The notes under the pieces are model-generated. The model saw only the letters and a program-made list of their open reading frames with translations, had not been told where the DNA came from and did not search any database. The position numbers and the translations under genes are program-made. Positions 45,032 through 53,647 of a stretch of DNA of 64,000 nt are shown here, piece after piece; position 1 is the first letter of the stretch; each line of letters begins with the position of its first letter. This DNA is from Rhizobium cauense. Its GTDB lineage: Bacteria; Pseudomonadota; Alphaproteobacteria; Rhizobiales; Rhizobiaceae. Location: positions 202,114-266,113 of the forward strand of contig NZ_JAEUAT010000009.1 in the NCBI RefSeq assembly GCF_019511525.1. Direction: 5' to 3'.

Positions 45032-45856
45032 TCAGTGATTGCGCCATCCCATCAACGTCTCGATCCTCTGCGCCGAAGCGCGCACCTGTTCGGTGTAGTG
45101 GCTCTCGTCGGAAAGCACTTTCTGCTCCGGCAACACGATAGAGATGGTGGCAACGCACTCGCCTTCGCGGTCGCAGACCGGCGAGGCGATGCAGGCAACG
45201 GCGTAATCCGACTCGGCGACCTGGATCGAAAGCCGCTCTTCAAAGGCCCTTCCGGCCGCATCGGAGAGTGTCAACGCATCGATCTCAGCGCGTCCAGTTG
45301 GCGAGGTCCGCGCGCAGCGCTTGAACAACTCTATCCGCTCGCTCTTTGGCAAATGGCCGACAAGCAGCCTGCCAGACGCCGTCCAGTTCAGCGGCACGCG
45401 GGTACCGACGCGCGAGGCCACCTGAAAATGGCTCGGCCCGTCCGCCATCGCCAGGACGAGCATGTAGTCGCCGTCGCGACCGCAGACCTGAACGGTTTCG
45501 CCGGCCTGCCGGCAAAGATCATGCATTTCATGGGTAGCAACACTCATGAAATCGAGCGACCGCGCGTAGGCAAGTCCGTAGTGATAGAGGCGAGAACCAA
45601 GCCAGATCGAACCATCCGACTTGCGGGCCAGAAGGTTCTTTTCGACCAGATCTTCAATGATGACATAGACGGTCGAAAGCGGAGCGCGGACTGCCTTGGC
45701 GATCGCATAAGCGCCGGCCGGAGAACCGGTTTCATAAAGATAATCAATAACCTGCAACGCGCGGTCGATGCCACTTACGCGAGAGCGTCGCGCGCCCTTC
45801 AGGTTGCCTGCCTCAGCCTCCTCAAGAGGGGCTGCCGATGAGGTCTCGATGTCCAA
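45032..45856 (-). CDS. IclR-family regulator
   Basis: About 274 residues. The winged helix is SGIDRALQVIDYLYETGSPAGAYAIAKAVRAPLSTVYVIIEDLVEKNLLAR, and the effector domain ends in the usual ...YAVACIASPVCDREGECVATISIVLPEQ. A TTG at 45856 is chosen because GGAG lies 7 bases upstream and longer readings run into the divergent gene's promoter. It sits inside the locus, divergent from the SelA-like gene, and probably responds to the imported substrate. A near-palindrome TTATGGCATAA (45897-45907) lies between them. Confidence 0.92.
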   Translation of the reverse strand: MDIETSSAAPLEEAEAGNLKGARRSRVSGIDRALQVIDYLYETGSPAGAYAIAKAVRAPLSTVYVIIEDLVEKNLLARKSDGSIWLGSRLYHYGLAYARSLDFMSVATHEMHDLCRQAGETVQVCGRDGDYMLVLAMADGPSHFQVASRVGTRVPLNWTASGRLLVGHLPKSERIELFKRCARTSPTGRAEIDALTLSDAAGRAFEERLSIQVAESDYAVACIASPVCDREGECVATISIVLPEQKVLSDESHYTEQVRASAQRIETLMGWRNH

Positions 45857-45952
45857 TTCACCGCTCCACGTCTGATAACGAGAAGCTATTACATTATTAT
45901 GGCATAACTGTCGATGGCAATTCGCAACATGCCGCCACTTTGGAGAAATAGA

Positions 45953-47149
45953 ATGTCCGATGATATCCGCACCAAAATCGGCCTGCGCCCAGTCATCAAC
46001 GTGTCCGGTACGATGACGAGCCTCGGCGCATCGATTGTCGTCCCGCAAGCCGTTCGGGCGATGGAAGCGATCCTGCCGCAATTCGTCGAAATCAACGACC
46101 TGCAGCGCAAGGCGAGCAGCGTTATCGCACGGCTCACCGGTGGCGAAGCAGGCTTCGTCACCGCATCATGTTCTGCCGGAATCAGCCTCGCAGTCGCCGG
46201 CGCAATTACGGGCGACAATCTTCTCGCCATCGAGAAATTGCCTGATGTGACATCGGAGAAGAACGAAGTCCTCGTGCAGATGGGCCATGTCGTCAGTTAC
46301 GGCGCTCCGGTCGATCAGGCCATCCGGCTTGCCGGCGGAAAGGTCGTATTGGTTGGCCAGGCAACCTCGACGCACCGGTTCCATATGGAGAACGCCATAA
46401 CCGACAAGACCGCGGCGGCGGTCTATGTGGTGTCCCACCATGTTGTCGATTATGGCTTGCTGCATCTGACCGAATTTATCGAGATCGCACACGCCAAGGG
46501 CGTTCCTGTTATCGTCGATGCCGCCTCCGAATACGATCTTAAGCTGTTTCTCGCGCAAGGAGCCGACATCGCGCTCTATTCCGGGCACAAGTTTCTCGGC
46601 GGGCCGACCTCAGGCATCGTCGCCGGCAAGAAGGAACTGGTGCGCAGCGCCTTCCTACAAAACATGGGGATCGGCCGTGGCATGAAGGTCGGCAAGGAAA
46701 GCATCTACGGCGTCATGGCTGCCTTGGAAGCATGGGAAACGCGGGATCATGCCGGAATTCGGGAACGCGAGACCGGTTACTTGAACCTGTGGAAGGACGA
46801 GCTCAGCGATCGGCCAGGCGTTACAGCGCTAATCGAGCCAGACCCAACCAACAATCCGCTCGATCGCCTGCGGGTCGTTATATCGGCTGCGGAAGCACAT
46901 ATCACCGCCTGGGATCTTGCTGCCGCTCTGTCTCGCGGCGACCAACCTGTCATCGTGCGCGACCATGAGGTCGAGCACCATCATTTCTATCTGGATCCCT
47001 GCAATCTGCATCCAGGCCAGGAAACGATCGTTGCTGCTCGCCTTGCCGAAGAACTGGATAAGGCACGCGCATCGAACGAGATCATCGCAACACCCTTTGA
47101 AAACCGCAGTAAGCATCGCTTTGACGGCATGCTGCGCTGGCCGGACTGA
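45953..47149 (+). CDS. SelA-like PLP-dependent enzyme (glucosaminate ammonia-lyase type)
   Basis: A 398-residue fold-type I PLP enzyme. The ATG at 45953 follows GGAG by 7 bases. The opening IGLRPVINVSGTMTSLGASIVVPQAVRAM is typical of the SelA/DgaE-like group, VPVIVDAASEYDLKLF is the PLP-ring Asp region, and LYSGHKFLGGPTSG carries the Schiff-base Lys. The first are not true selenium transferases; characterised relatives eliminate ammonia from amino sugars or amino acids. The nearby RidA gene fits an enamine product. Substrate unknown. Confidence 0.88.
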   Translation: MSDDIRTKIGLRPVINVSGTMTSLGASIVVPQAVRAMEAILPQFVEINDLQRKASSVIARLTGGEAGFVTASCSAGISLAVAGAITGDNLLAIEKLPDVTSEKNEVLVQMGHVVSYGAPVDQAIRLAGGKVVLVGQATSTHRFHMENAITDKTAAAVYVVSHHVVDYGLLHLTEFIEIAHAKGVPVIVDAASEYDLKLFLAQGADIALYSGHKFLGGPTSGIVAGKKELVRSAFLQNMGIGRGMKVGKESIYGVMAALEAWETRDHAGIRERETGYLNLWKDELSDRPGVTALIEPDPTNNPLDRLRVVISAAEAHITAWDLAAALSRGDQPVIVRDHEVEHHHFYLDPCNLHPGQETIVAARLAEELDKARASNEIIATPFENRSKHRFDGMLRWPD

Positions 47150-47186
47150 ACACCTACAGGCAAACGATAGATAGAAGGGAACAAAT

Positions 47187-49019
47187 ATGAGCGCCATAGA
47201 GACAAGCATTGGCCGATCGGTCGATCCCGTTTTGTCCGTCCAGAACCTCACTACCTCGTTTCTGGTAGATGGTGACTGGAAACCTGTGGTGCGGGATGTT
47301 TCCTTCTCAGTTGCTCCGGGAGAAACCGTTGCGATCGTGGGGGAGAGCGGTTCGGGGAAAAGCGTTACGTCGCTGTCGATCATGCGGCTTCTGCAGGCGG
47401 ATTCGAGCCGCATCGACGGCAAGATCCTACTGGGGGGGCGCGATCTGCTATCGCTTCCCGAAGCCGACATGCGCAAAGTCCGCGGAAACGATGTGTCGAT
47501 GATCTTTCAAGAGCCGATGACGAGTCTCAACCCGCTCTTCACCATCGGCGACCAGATTTCGGAGGCATTGCTATGCCACAGGGCGATTTCGAAGGCTGAG
47601 GCCAAAATTGAGACGATCCGCTTGCTGGAAAAGGTTCGCATCCCTTCGGCCGTCTCTCGCTTCGACGAATATCCACATCGCTTTTCCGGCGGCATGCGCC
47701 AGCGTGTGATGATCGCAATGGCTCTGGCTTCCAGACCAAAGCTGTTGATTGCAGACGAACCGACGACGGCACTCGACGTGACGATTCAGGGGCAGATTCT
47801 CGATCTCATCAAGATGCTGCAGGATGAACAGGGGACATCGGTCCTCTTCATCACCCATGACATGGGCGTCGTCGCTGAAATCGCCGACCGCACCATCGTC
47901 ATGTATCGCGGGGAGCAAGTGGAGACTGGTCCAACTGCCGACATTTTCCATCGCGGCAAGCACCCGTACACTCGTGCCCTGTTGTCTGCGGTCCCCGTAC
48001 TCGGATCGATGCAGGCCTACGAGCGGCCCTTGCGCTTCCCGGTGGTCAACACGGCAACCGGTGAAGCCGACAAGCAAGTCGAAACGCCGGATACGGTATC
48101 CAAGGACAAGCCGATACTAGAGGTAAAGGACCTTACCAAACGCTTCGACATTCACTCTGGACTGTTTGGAAGATTGAGTGGTCGGGTGCATGCCGTCGAG
48201 AACGTCTCCTTCGACCTTTTCGCTGGCGAGACGCTGTCGCTCGTTGGCGAATCCGGGTGTGGCAAATCAACGACCGGGCGTGCCATCATGCGGCTGATCG
48301 AGCCGGACTCGGGATCGGTGCTCGTCAATGGACGCGACATCCTCGCGCTCGACAAGCGTGCGATGCGCGACATGCGCAAGTCCGTGCAGATGATTTTTCA
48401 AGACCCGTTTGCCTCGCTCAATCCACGCATGACCGTCGGTCAGGCGATTGCGGAGCCATACCTCGAACACAAGATGGGCACGAAGAACGAAGCGAGGGAT
48501 GTCGTTTCCGACATGCTGTTGAAGGTCGGATTGACGCCCGATATGGCAGGCCGCTACCCGCATGAGTTCTCCGGCGGTCAACGGCAACGGGTTTGCATCG
48601 CCCGGGCTCTGGCACTGAAACCCAAGGTGATCGTCGCTGACGAGAGCGTCTCGGCACTCGACGTATCAATCAAGGCACAGGTCATCAACCTGATGCTCGA
48701 CCTACAGCAGAACCTTGATCTCGCCTTCCTGTTCATCTCGCACGATATGGCTGTTGTCGAGCGCGTCAGCCATCGCGTAGCGGTGATGTACCTCGGTGAG
48801 GTCGTCGAAATCGGCCCGCGCGCGTCAGTCTTCGGCAATCCCCAACACGAATACACCAAGAAGCTGATGGCTGCAGTTCCGGTACCCGATCCCGACCGTC
48901 GCCGCCAGAAGCGGATGGCTCTCGTCGAGGAGTTGAAGAGCCCGATCCGACCTGTGGAGTATGAAGCTGGACGACGGGAATACAGGACCGTTGCGCCAGG
49001 GCATCTTGTGATAGCGTGA
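47187..49019 (+). CDS. Fused peptide-type ABC ATPase (DppD-DppF, GsiA-like)
   Basis: A 610-residue protein with two complete ATPase domains. Domain 1 has Walker A GESGSGKSVTS (about residue 53), signature RFSGGMRQRVMIAMAL and Walker B LLIADEPTTALD. Domain 2 has GESGCGKSTTG (about 355), EFSGGQRQRVCIARAL and VIVADESVSALD. Each is followed by the oligopeptide-binding extension (HPYTRALLSAVP, HEYTKKLMAAVP). It powers the DppBC permeases 5 kb upstream and closes the locus. Confidence 0.95.
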   Translation: MSAIETSIGRSVDPVLSVQNLTTSFLVDGDWKPVVRDVSFSVAPGETVAIVGESGSGKSVTSLSIMRLLQADSSRIDGKILLGGRDLLSLPEADMRKVRGNDVSMIFQEPMTSLNPLFTIGDQISEALLCHRAISKAEAKIETIRLLEKVRIPSAVSRFDEYPHRFSGGMRQRVMIAMALASRPKLLIADEPTTALDVTIQGQILDLIKMLQDEQGTSVLFITHDMGVVAEIADRTIVMYRGEQVETGPTADIFHRGKHPYTRALLSAVPVLGSMQAYERPLRFPVVNTATGEADKQVETPDTVSKDKPILEVKDLTKRFDIHSGLFGRLSGRVHAVENVSFDLFAGETLSLVGESGCGKSTTGRAIMRLIEPDSGSVLVNGRDILALDKRAMRDMRKSVQMIFQDPFASLNPRMTVGQAIAEPYLEHKMGTKNEARDVVSDMLLKVGLTPDMAGRYPHEFSGGQRQRVCIARALALKPKVIVADESVSALDVSIKAQVINLMLDLQQNLDLAFLFISHDMAVVERVSHRVAVMYLGEVVEIGPRASVFGNPQHEYTKKLMAAVPVPDPDRRRQKRMALVEELKSPIRPVEYEAGRREYRTVAPGHLVIA

Positions 49020-49260
49020 GCAACAATGGCACGTTGTTCGTGATTGATGGATAGGGCTCAGATGCCCAAGGAAGCCACTAAGGCGTGACCTCTCCTAGCC
49101 GACCTCGGATCCAAACCGTTTTCGTCCCAAGCGATGCGCGGGGCATCTTCCTGATTGGCTTATTGCTTCAAGCAGTACGCGGATGTTAGCGGTCAAGCCT
49201 GCAAGCGCGTGCTGCCCTCAGGTCTTATCAAGAACGTTGCTCTTTTGAATCACCTGTCGC

Positions 49261-49521
49261 TTAGCCAGCTGGTCGGCCCCGGCGCAAGTTCTCCGGCGGT
49301 TGCTCACCGTCAGCTGGTTCGAGCAAAAGTTCATAAATCTTACAGCGCAAAACCGAAGCGATCTTTCCCAAGGAATCGACGCCGAGGTTTACCTGCTTTC
49401 GCTCAAGCTGAGAGATTGAGACGCGCTCCAATCCCGCTTCGAGCGCAAGGCGTTCTTGTGAGAGGCCTTGCCGAACCCGAAGTTTCTTTACATTCCAAGC
49501 GAGTAGATCACGAGGCGTCAT
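49261..49521 (-). CDS. Small XRE-family HTH protein
   Basis: An 86-residue Cro/C1-type DNA-binding protein: LLAWNVKKLRVRQGLSQERLALEAGLERVSISQLERKQVNLGVDSLGKIASVLRC is one HTH_3 domain covering most of the length; the tail is short and hydrophilic. AGGTGG lies just before the ATG. No toxin partner is adjacent, so it may be an orphan regulator or a phage or TA leftover. It stands alone between the importer locus and the IS region. Confidence 0.85.
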   Translation of the reverse strand: MTPRDLLAWNVKKLRVRQGLSQERLALEAGLERVSISQLERKQVNLGVDSLGKIASVLRCKIYELLLEPADGEQPPENLRRGRPAG

Positions 49522-49703
49522 TCAGCCACCTGATCATTTTGTCGCGAATTAAATAACTGGCTATTCTATACGAATAACGCTACTCTTTCTCGTGCTTTTC
49601 GACTTGCGGAGGGATTAGCCGATGGAACTCTTATGTTCATTTGCAAGAGCAGCTCTCACGAGCTCTCCATCCGGGCCAGTGCTGGTCGGTTGTAAGATCC
49701 TGA

Positions 49704-49894
49704 GCGAATGCGCAAGGTAGGAGACAGGGCGTTGAGACGACGGTTTGCAAACTCTTATACGCGGGTTGGATACCGCATTTCCGTGTGTACGCCTGGGGCT
49801 GCTTCTATCTACGCTCGGGCATCGACCATGTCGGCCACCAGTTCCATTCGAAGATTCCCCGACCGGAGCCCTGTCTCCTACCTTAGGCATTCGC
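49704..49894. repeat. Large inverted repeat (27-bp arms, 137-bp centre)
   Basis: The left arm 49704-49730 and right arm 49868-49894 are reverse complements at 25 of 27 positions (mismatches only at arm positions 9 and 10). The unit lies 54 bp beyond the IS110 transposase stop, on its 3' side. It could be a structured RNA or target-site element of the IS, or an independent miniature transposable element. No clear target-site duplication was found. The interval 49522-49948 holds no supported gene. Confidence 0.85.
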
Positions 49895-51125
49895 AGATGA
49901 TTGACCTCGTCTTCTCCTGCTAACCTCGTGCCAAATTTGCGTGCGAAGTTACGCCTGAACAGCTGGCAGCACCTCTTGGCCGATGGCCCACAGGAAGGCC
50001 CCCATTTCCCTTGCGATCGCGGTGATTGTGACGGCCTTGTGCTTTCCAGCGGCAATCATTGCGCGGTAACGGGCGCAAAGCCGAACCTGTCCTTTCCATG
50101 CAATTTCTCGAACCGCTCTCGGCAAGCCTGTTAATTGCCTTTGCTTGGTCCGGCTTACCCGCGCCGGGAATCGGTAAGTCCAAGCGCCTTCGATAAGAAC
50201 GCGGCGCGCACGGCCGTTTCCCGCCTTGGTGATTCCGCCACGTTTGACGTGCTCGCCCGTCGAACTCTCTGAGGGAACGAGTCCGAGAAATGACATCAGC
50301 TGGCGGGGACTTTCGAAGCGGCGGATGTCGCCGATTTCGACGACGAAGACAATGGCTGCCATGACCGACACACCGCGCAACGCTTGGTATGCGTGAACGA
50401 CAGGCTCCATCGTCCAGGATCTGACAGTCTCTGTAATCAAATCCGTTAACCGCCGCAGGCGCACTTCGGCATCCTCGATTGCCTGGCAGTATTCCTTGAG
50501 CACGATGAAGTGGGCTGGATGCTCGAACTTTAGTGTCGACATCCAGCGCATATGGGCCTGCGACCAAACTGTGCGCCCCGGATAAATGCGCCCATGACGG
50601 AGCAGGAACGATTGTAGCTGTTGACGTGCCCGCTTTTGCGCCTCTTGTGCTGCGTCTCGAGCGCGGACCAGATCGCGCATTGCCTCATGCCCGCGGTCAG
50701 GCACCCAGACCGCTGTCAACTCACCCGCACGATGCAGCCTTGCCAAGCTGACCGCATCGCGCCGGTTGGTCTTTACGCGATCTCCGGGACGCTTAGGAAT
50801 TAGTGCCGGCGCCACGACAACACAGTCATGACCCATCTCGGTGAGCTGACGGTAAAGCTCGTAACCTGTAGGCCCTGCCTCGTAACAAAAGTGGAGTTTA
50901 GCTCTTCGTTTGGCCAGCTTTTTTACAATGGATGACACCGAGGCCGGATCCGAGGGTATGTCCCCGAAAAATCTTACTTCGCCACCACGCTCACCGTCCG
51001 CGACGGCTACAGAAATCTTCAGTTTTGAAACGTCCAGACCGACGAAAAGTCTGTTATCCTGATCCATAGCTCATCCTCCCTAAGCTTGGGGCTCGGCTTC
51101 GGCCATTCCGAAGCAACCCCCGACT
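49840..51125 (-). mobile_element. IS110-family insertion sequence (ends not established)
   Basis: The transposase lies between two short similar segments in the same orientation: 49844-49862 and 51103-51123, both CCATTC-GAAG-CCCC-GA with 2-3 small differences. If they mark the ends, the element is about 1.28 kb, a normal size. A stem-loop with GCTTCGG/CCGAAGC arms lies beside the right segment. IS110 elements often lack terminal inverted repeats, so the boundaries stay provisional. Confidence 0.45.
49949..51067 (-). CDS. IS110-family transposase
   Basis: A 372-residue DEDD-type recombinase. N-terminal RuvC-like domain: LFVGLDVSKLKISVAVAD (first Asp near residue 11), HFCYEAGPTGYELYR (Glu near 61) and VKTNRRDAVSLARLHRAGELTAVWVPD (Asp near 106; the partner position is Asn). 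The C-terminal Tnp_2 domain has FLGLVPSESSTGEHVKRGGITKAGNGRARRVLIEGAW with the catalytic Ser region. Family knowledge: IS110/IS1111 enzymes use an element-encoded guide RNA to pair donor and target. The longer non-coding flank is 3' of this gene, as in the IS1111 subgroup. The gene appears intact. Confidence 0.93.
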   Translation of the reverse strand: MDQDNRLFVGLDVSKLKISVAVADGERGGEVRFFGDIPSDPASVSSIVKKLAKRRAKLHFCYEAGPTGYELYRQLTEMGHDCVVVAPALIPKRPGDRVKTNRRDAVSLARLHRAGELTAVWVPDRGHEAMRDLVRARDAAQEAQKRARQQLQSFLLRHGRIYPGRTVWSQAHMRWMSTLKFEHPAHFIVLKEYCQAIEDAEVRLRRLTDLITETVRSWTMEPVVHAYQALRGVSVMAAIVFVVEIGDIRRFESPRQLMSFLGLVPSESSTGEHVKRGGITKAGNGRARRVLIEGAWTYRFPARVSRTKQRQLTGLPRAVREIAWKGQVRLCARYRAMIAAGKHKAVTITAIAREMGAFLWAIGQEVLPAVQA

Positions 51126-51133
51126 AGCTTACG

Positions 51134-52069
51134 GTGAGGGTGAGCCGCCTTCACCTGAGAACATACGGTCTGCGCCAACTTTCCTATTTCAAAGCGGTGG
51201 CCGAGGAACTGCATTTCGGCAGGGCGGCAGCAAAGATGCGGATTGCCCAGCCGGCGCTGAGCAATCATGTCATGTCGCTGGAACGGGAGCTTGGCTGTGC
51301 CCTGTTCATCCGCTCTACCAGGCGGGTCGAACTGACCAGGGCAGGGGAAACCTTCTATGATCGCTGTGTCCGCATCCTCAGCGAGGTCGAGCTCGGCACC
51401 GAGCTGACGAGGGCGGCCGGCGGTAGCCGCATCCGCCAGATCAGGATCGGCACCGTCTATCCCGCCACCATCGGCATGCTGCCGACCTTCCTGTCGAAGA
51501 TCGCCCGAAAGTTCCCCGATGTCCGCATCCATATCTCGTCGGGCAACACCGGCAACATCATCCGCAACCTGGAGAGTGGCCAGATCAATCTCGGCTTCAT
51601 TCGCCCGGTCGAAAACATCGGCTCGCTGCGCTTCTTCTCGATTGCTCATGAGTGCTACTATCTGGCCGTTGGCCATTCCAATCCGCTGGCAAAGCGCGAT
51701 GACATTTCGATCGATGATCTGCGCGACCAGAAGATCATCGCCTTCAACCGGCAGAACCTGTCGTTCACGGAGCGCTACTTCAATGAGAAGTTCGAGGAAT
51801 ATGACCTGACCAAGAACATCGCCTATTCCTGTGATGACACCTGGTCATTGGTATCACTGGTGTCGGCCGGTCTTGGCATTGGCTTTGCTCCGGAATGGAC
51901 ACTTGAGCTTCCGAACCGGGCGTTCGAGCTGAAGAAGGTGAGGGGGATCGACTTCCGGATCGGGCTTGGCGTCGCCTGGAACAAGGAAGATCCAACTGCA
52001 TCGCGTGATGACATTGTTGATATCGCACGGTCACTGGCAAGGCCGGGAAAAGTCTGCGGTCGTGCTTAA
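51134..52069 (+). CDS. LysR-family regulator abutting the IS
   Basis: About 311 residues. HTH: LRQLSYFKAVAEELHFGRAAAKMRIAQPALSNHVMSLERELGCALFIRSTRRVELT, with the effector domain after it. Normal family members start at about xLRQL. Here the frame reaches LRQL only through ten preceding residues from GTG codons at 51134 and 51140, right next to the end of the insertion sequence. So the native start and promoter may have been replaced by IS sequence. It may still be made from a GTG with GGTGAG upstream. Targets unknown. Confidence 0.85.
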   Translation: MRVSRLHLRTYGLRQLSYFKAVAEELHFGRAAAKMRIAQPALSNHVMSLERELGCALFIRSTRRVELTRAGETFYDRCVRILSEVELGTELTRAAGGSRIRQIRIGTVYPATIGMLPTFLSKIARKFPDVRIHISSGNTGNIIRNLESGQINLGFIRPVENIGSLRFFSIAHECYYLAVGHSNPLAKRDDISIDDLRDQKIIAFNRQNLSFTERYFNEKFEEYDLTKNIAYSCDDTWSLVSLVSAGLGIGFAPEWTLELPNRAFELKKVRGIDFRIGLGVAWNKEDPTASRDDIVDIARSLARPGKVCGRA

Positions 52070-52161
52070 AGTTATGCCCGTGCCCGCTATCCCCCGAGGC
52101 TGGGCTGGCAATAAAGAAAACGGTGCGATTGCCTCCTTCGCGCTGCCTGCGCTCGGTCGGT

Positions 52162-52581
52162 CTACGCAGGAGTGAGAATTGCCCTCAGCTCCGTGCGGCG
52201 GTGCACTAGGTCTTCGACAGTGTATCTGTCGAACACACTAACGAAGGCGGAAGTCGCTCCGGCGAGGATTGGTGGGAGTCCGCAAGCTCGGGCCACCAAG
52301 CAGGTCGAACATTCTAGCAGCTCGTCCAGCCCTTCTGTTCGACGAAGCACCGCACCGAGGTTGATGTGCTCCGCCGGGCGAGCAAGCCTAATTCCACCAT
52401 TCCGATCTCGAAGGGCTTGAATAAATCCAGCCGCTGCAAGGTCCTGGACCACTTTCATGAGGTGGTTCTCAGAGATTTTGAAAGCCTTGGCAGCCTCTCG
52501 AATGGAGCCCAGGCCCTCTGTCCGTGAACCAAGGTATATCAATACCCTGATCGCGTAGTCCGTATAACGTGTCAGCCTCAT
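52162..52581 (-). CDS. Rrf2-family regulator (NsrR-like)
   Basis: A 139-residue regulator. The winged helix is MRLTRYTDYAIRVLIYLGSRTEGLGSIREAAKAFKISENHLMKVVQDLAAAGFI. The cluster-binding region LLECSTCLVARACGLPPIL has three Cys in a C-x2-C-x5-C pattern, and the ending FDRYTVEDLV resembles nitric-oxide sensor NsrR. The ATG at 52581 begins the true family start; an upstream extension reads into the Fic remnant. An [Fe-S] cluster-dependent response to NO is likely. No NO-reducing genes are adjacent. Confidence 0.88.
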   Translation of the reverse strand: MRLTRYTDYAIRVLIYLGSRTEGLGSIREAAKAFKISENHLMKVVQDLAAAGFIQALRDRNGGIRLARPAEHINLGAVLRRTEGLDELLECSTCLVARACGLPPILAGATSAFVSVFDRYTVEDLVHRRTELRAILTPA

Positions 52582-52781
52582 GATACCTGCGTCAAAACGC
52601 CCAAAAACAAAAGATGCATAAGACGGTCGGTCGTGGTGACGATATTTTCGATCTCGGAGCTCGCTTGGGCTTCGAGCAGCGGGATTGAGTTGATGAGGAC
52701 GGACTGATTGGGGATGAGTTGTGCCGAAACGCGGAGTTCCGCGAGCGAGGCGCGCGCCGCAAATCTGGGTTTGGTCGACAT
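52578..52781 (-). pseudogene. Truncated Fic-family gene (N-terminal part only)
   Basis: The 67 residues read STKPRFAARASLAELR... then LIPNQSVLINSIPLLEAQASSEIENIVTTTDRL, which matches the N-terminal inhibitory/auxiliary domain of single-chain Fic proteins. Homology stops after about residue 54 (the next residues, MHLLFLGVLTQVS, are unrelated) and the catalytic HPFxxGNG core is missing. It therefore cannot be active as a Fic enzyme. It ends 1-4 bp into the NsrR-like gene start. Confidence 0.85.
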
Positions 52782-52794
52782 GACGCATGGAATA

Positions 52795-52851
52795 TGTCGA
52801 TTGCATCGACATATCGATAATCCATGTCGATTAAATTGGGTTTAATCGACA
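52795..52851. promoter_or_regulatory. TGTCGA/TCGACA inverted repeats upstream of the Fic remnant
   Basis: Two inverted repeats built on TGTCGA: 52795-52811 and 52825-52851 (27 bp, with arms TGTCGATTAA and TTAATCGACA). A further TCGACA half-site overlaps the Fic start at about 52777. They probably form an autoregulatory operator array. Confidence 0.7.
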
Positions 52852-52898
52852 TATTGTTGTCCTGCAACTTGTTTTCCAAACAAAGGAGATAACGATAA

Positions 52899-53135
52899 AT
52901 GATCCTTTGTGACCGGTACTGTCGCAAACGGAATGGCAATCTCTGTCGGGCATCAAGCGCTCTGATTTTCAGGGGAGCTTGTGATGTTCCGCGGCCGCCA
53001 TTTCTACAGATCAGTGATCCTGCTGTGCGTTCGTTGGTATCTGGCCTAGCGGATCTGGTCGAGCGCGTCTTTGCCAAACGTCGAAAGTCTGCGCCCGACC
53101 TCGTCTACGATGTCATTACATCCTTGGTAAAGTAG
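52899..53135 (+). CDS. Small ORF of unknown function
   Basis: Not recognised. It has a ribosome site (AAGGAG at about 52882, 9 or more bases before ATG) and encodes 78 residues. The N-terminal half is cysteine-rich (MILCDRYCRKRNGNLCRA) and the C-terminal half helical (LVSGLADLVERVFAKRRK). It may be a real small gene or chance; no neighbours give context. Confidence 0.3.
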   Translation: MILCDRYCRKRNGNLCRASSALIFRGACDVPRPPFLQISDPAVRSLVSGLADLVERVFAKRRKSAPDLVYDVITSLVK

Positions 53136-53647
53136 CTCGGTTCCTTGAGGGGTGAGATCCGTATCCTTGAGGTTGTAAATCAAGCAGGGGCATCGGATCA
53201 GCTTGGTTAGCCGCAGATTTGCGACCCAACCCTAGCGTCGGCGTCATTACCGCCACCGCGCTCGCAGCTATGATAAGTGGTCCGTGGGCGCGGAGTTCAT
53301 CAGGGTCCTACGGTAATCAGCCGACCATCAAAGCCCGAGCATACAGAAGCAGCCAAACCGAGATTTGTGATCGTGAAAAGGCTTGGCGAAGGGATGTCAA
53401 CTTTCGCGCGGAAGCCGAAGACGGGGATTCTGACTGCATCAACTTTCGGCACGACGACAGGCTTGTAACATTCCGTATGAGTTCGACGACAAACTCATAC
53501 TATAGGCTGATCCCTTTCTCTTTCGAACAGGCTGTAGCCTGATATTTAATTCAAATAATCAGGTTGAAATATGATTCATATTCTTGAATATCAAACTGTG
53601 ACCTGATATCTTCTTCTGAAGATCAGCTTGCAGTCTGAGAAAGCTTT
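53136..53647 (+). promoter_or_regulatory. Non-coding stretch with palindromic cluster before mobile mystery protein A
   Basis: No gene is supported. The last 110 bp are AT-rich and hold three inverted repeats: CCTGAT...ATCAGG (53538-53563), a perfect ATATTC-TT-GAATAT (53578-53591) and CTGATATCTTC...GAAGAT-CAG (53603-53626). They are likely operators or promoters for the next two genes. Confidence 0.55.

Noticed and set aside
45953..47149. SelA-like enzyme as a true selenocysteine synthase
   Set aside because: No selB or selC is seen and the protein is shorter than SelA, with the neighbourhood of a catabolic locus.
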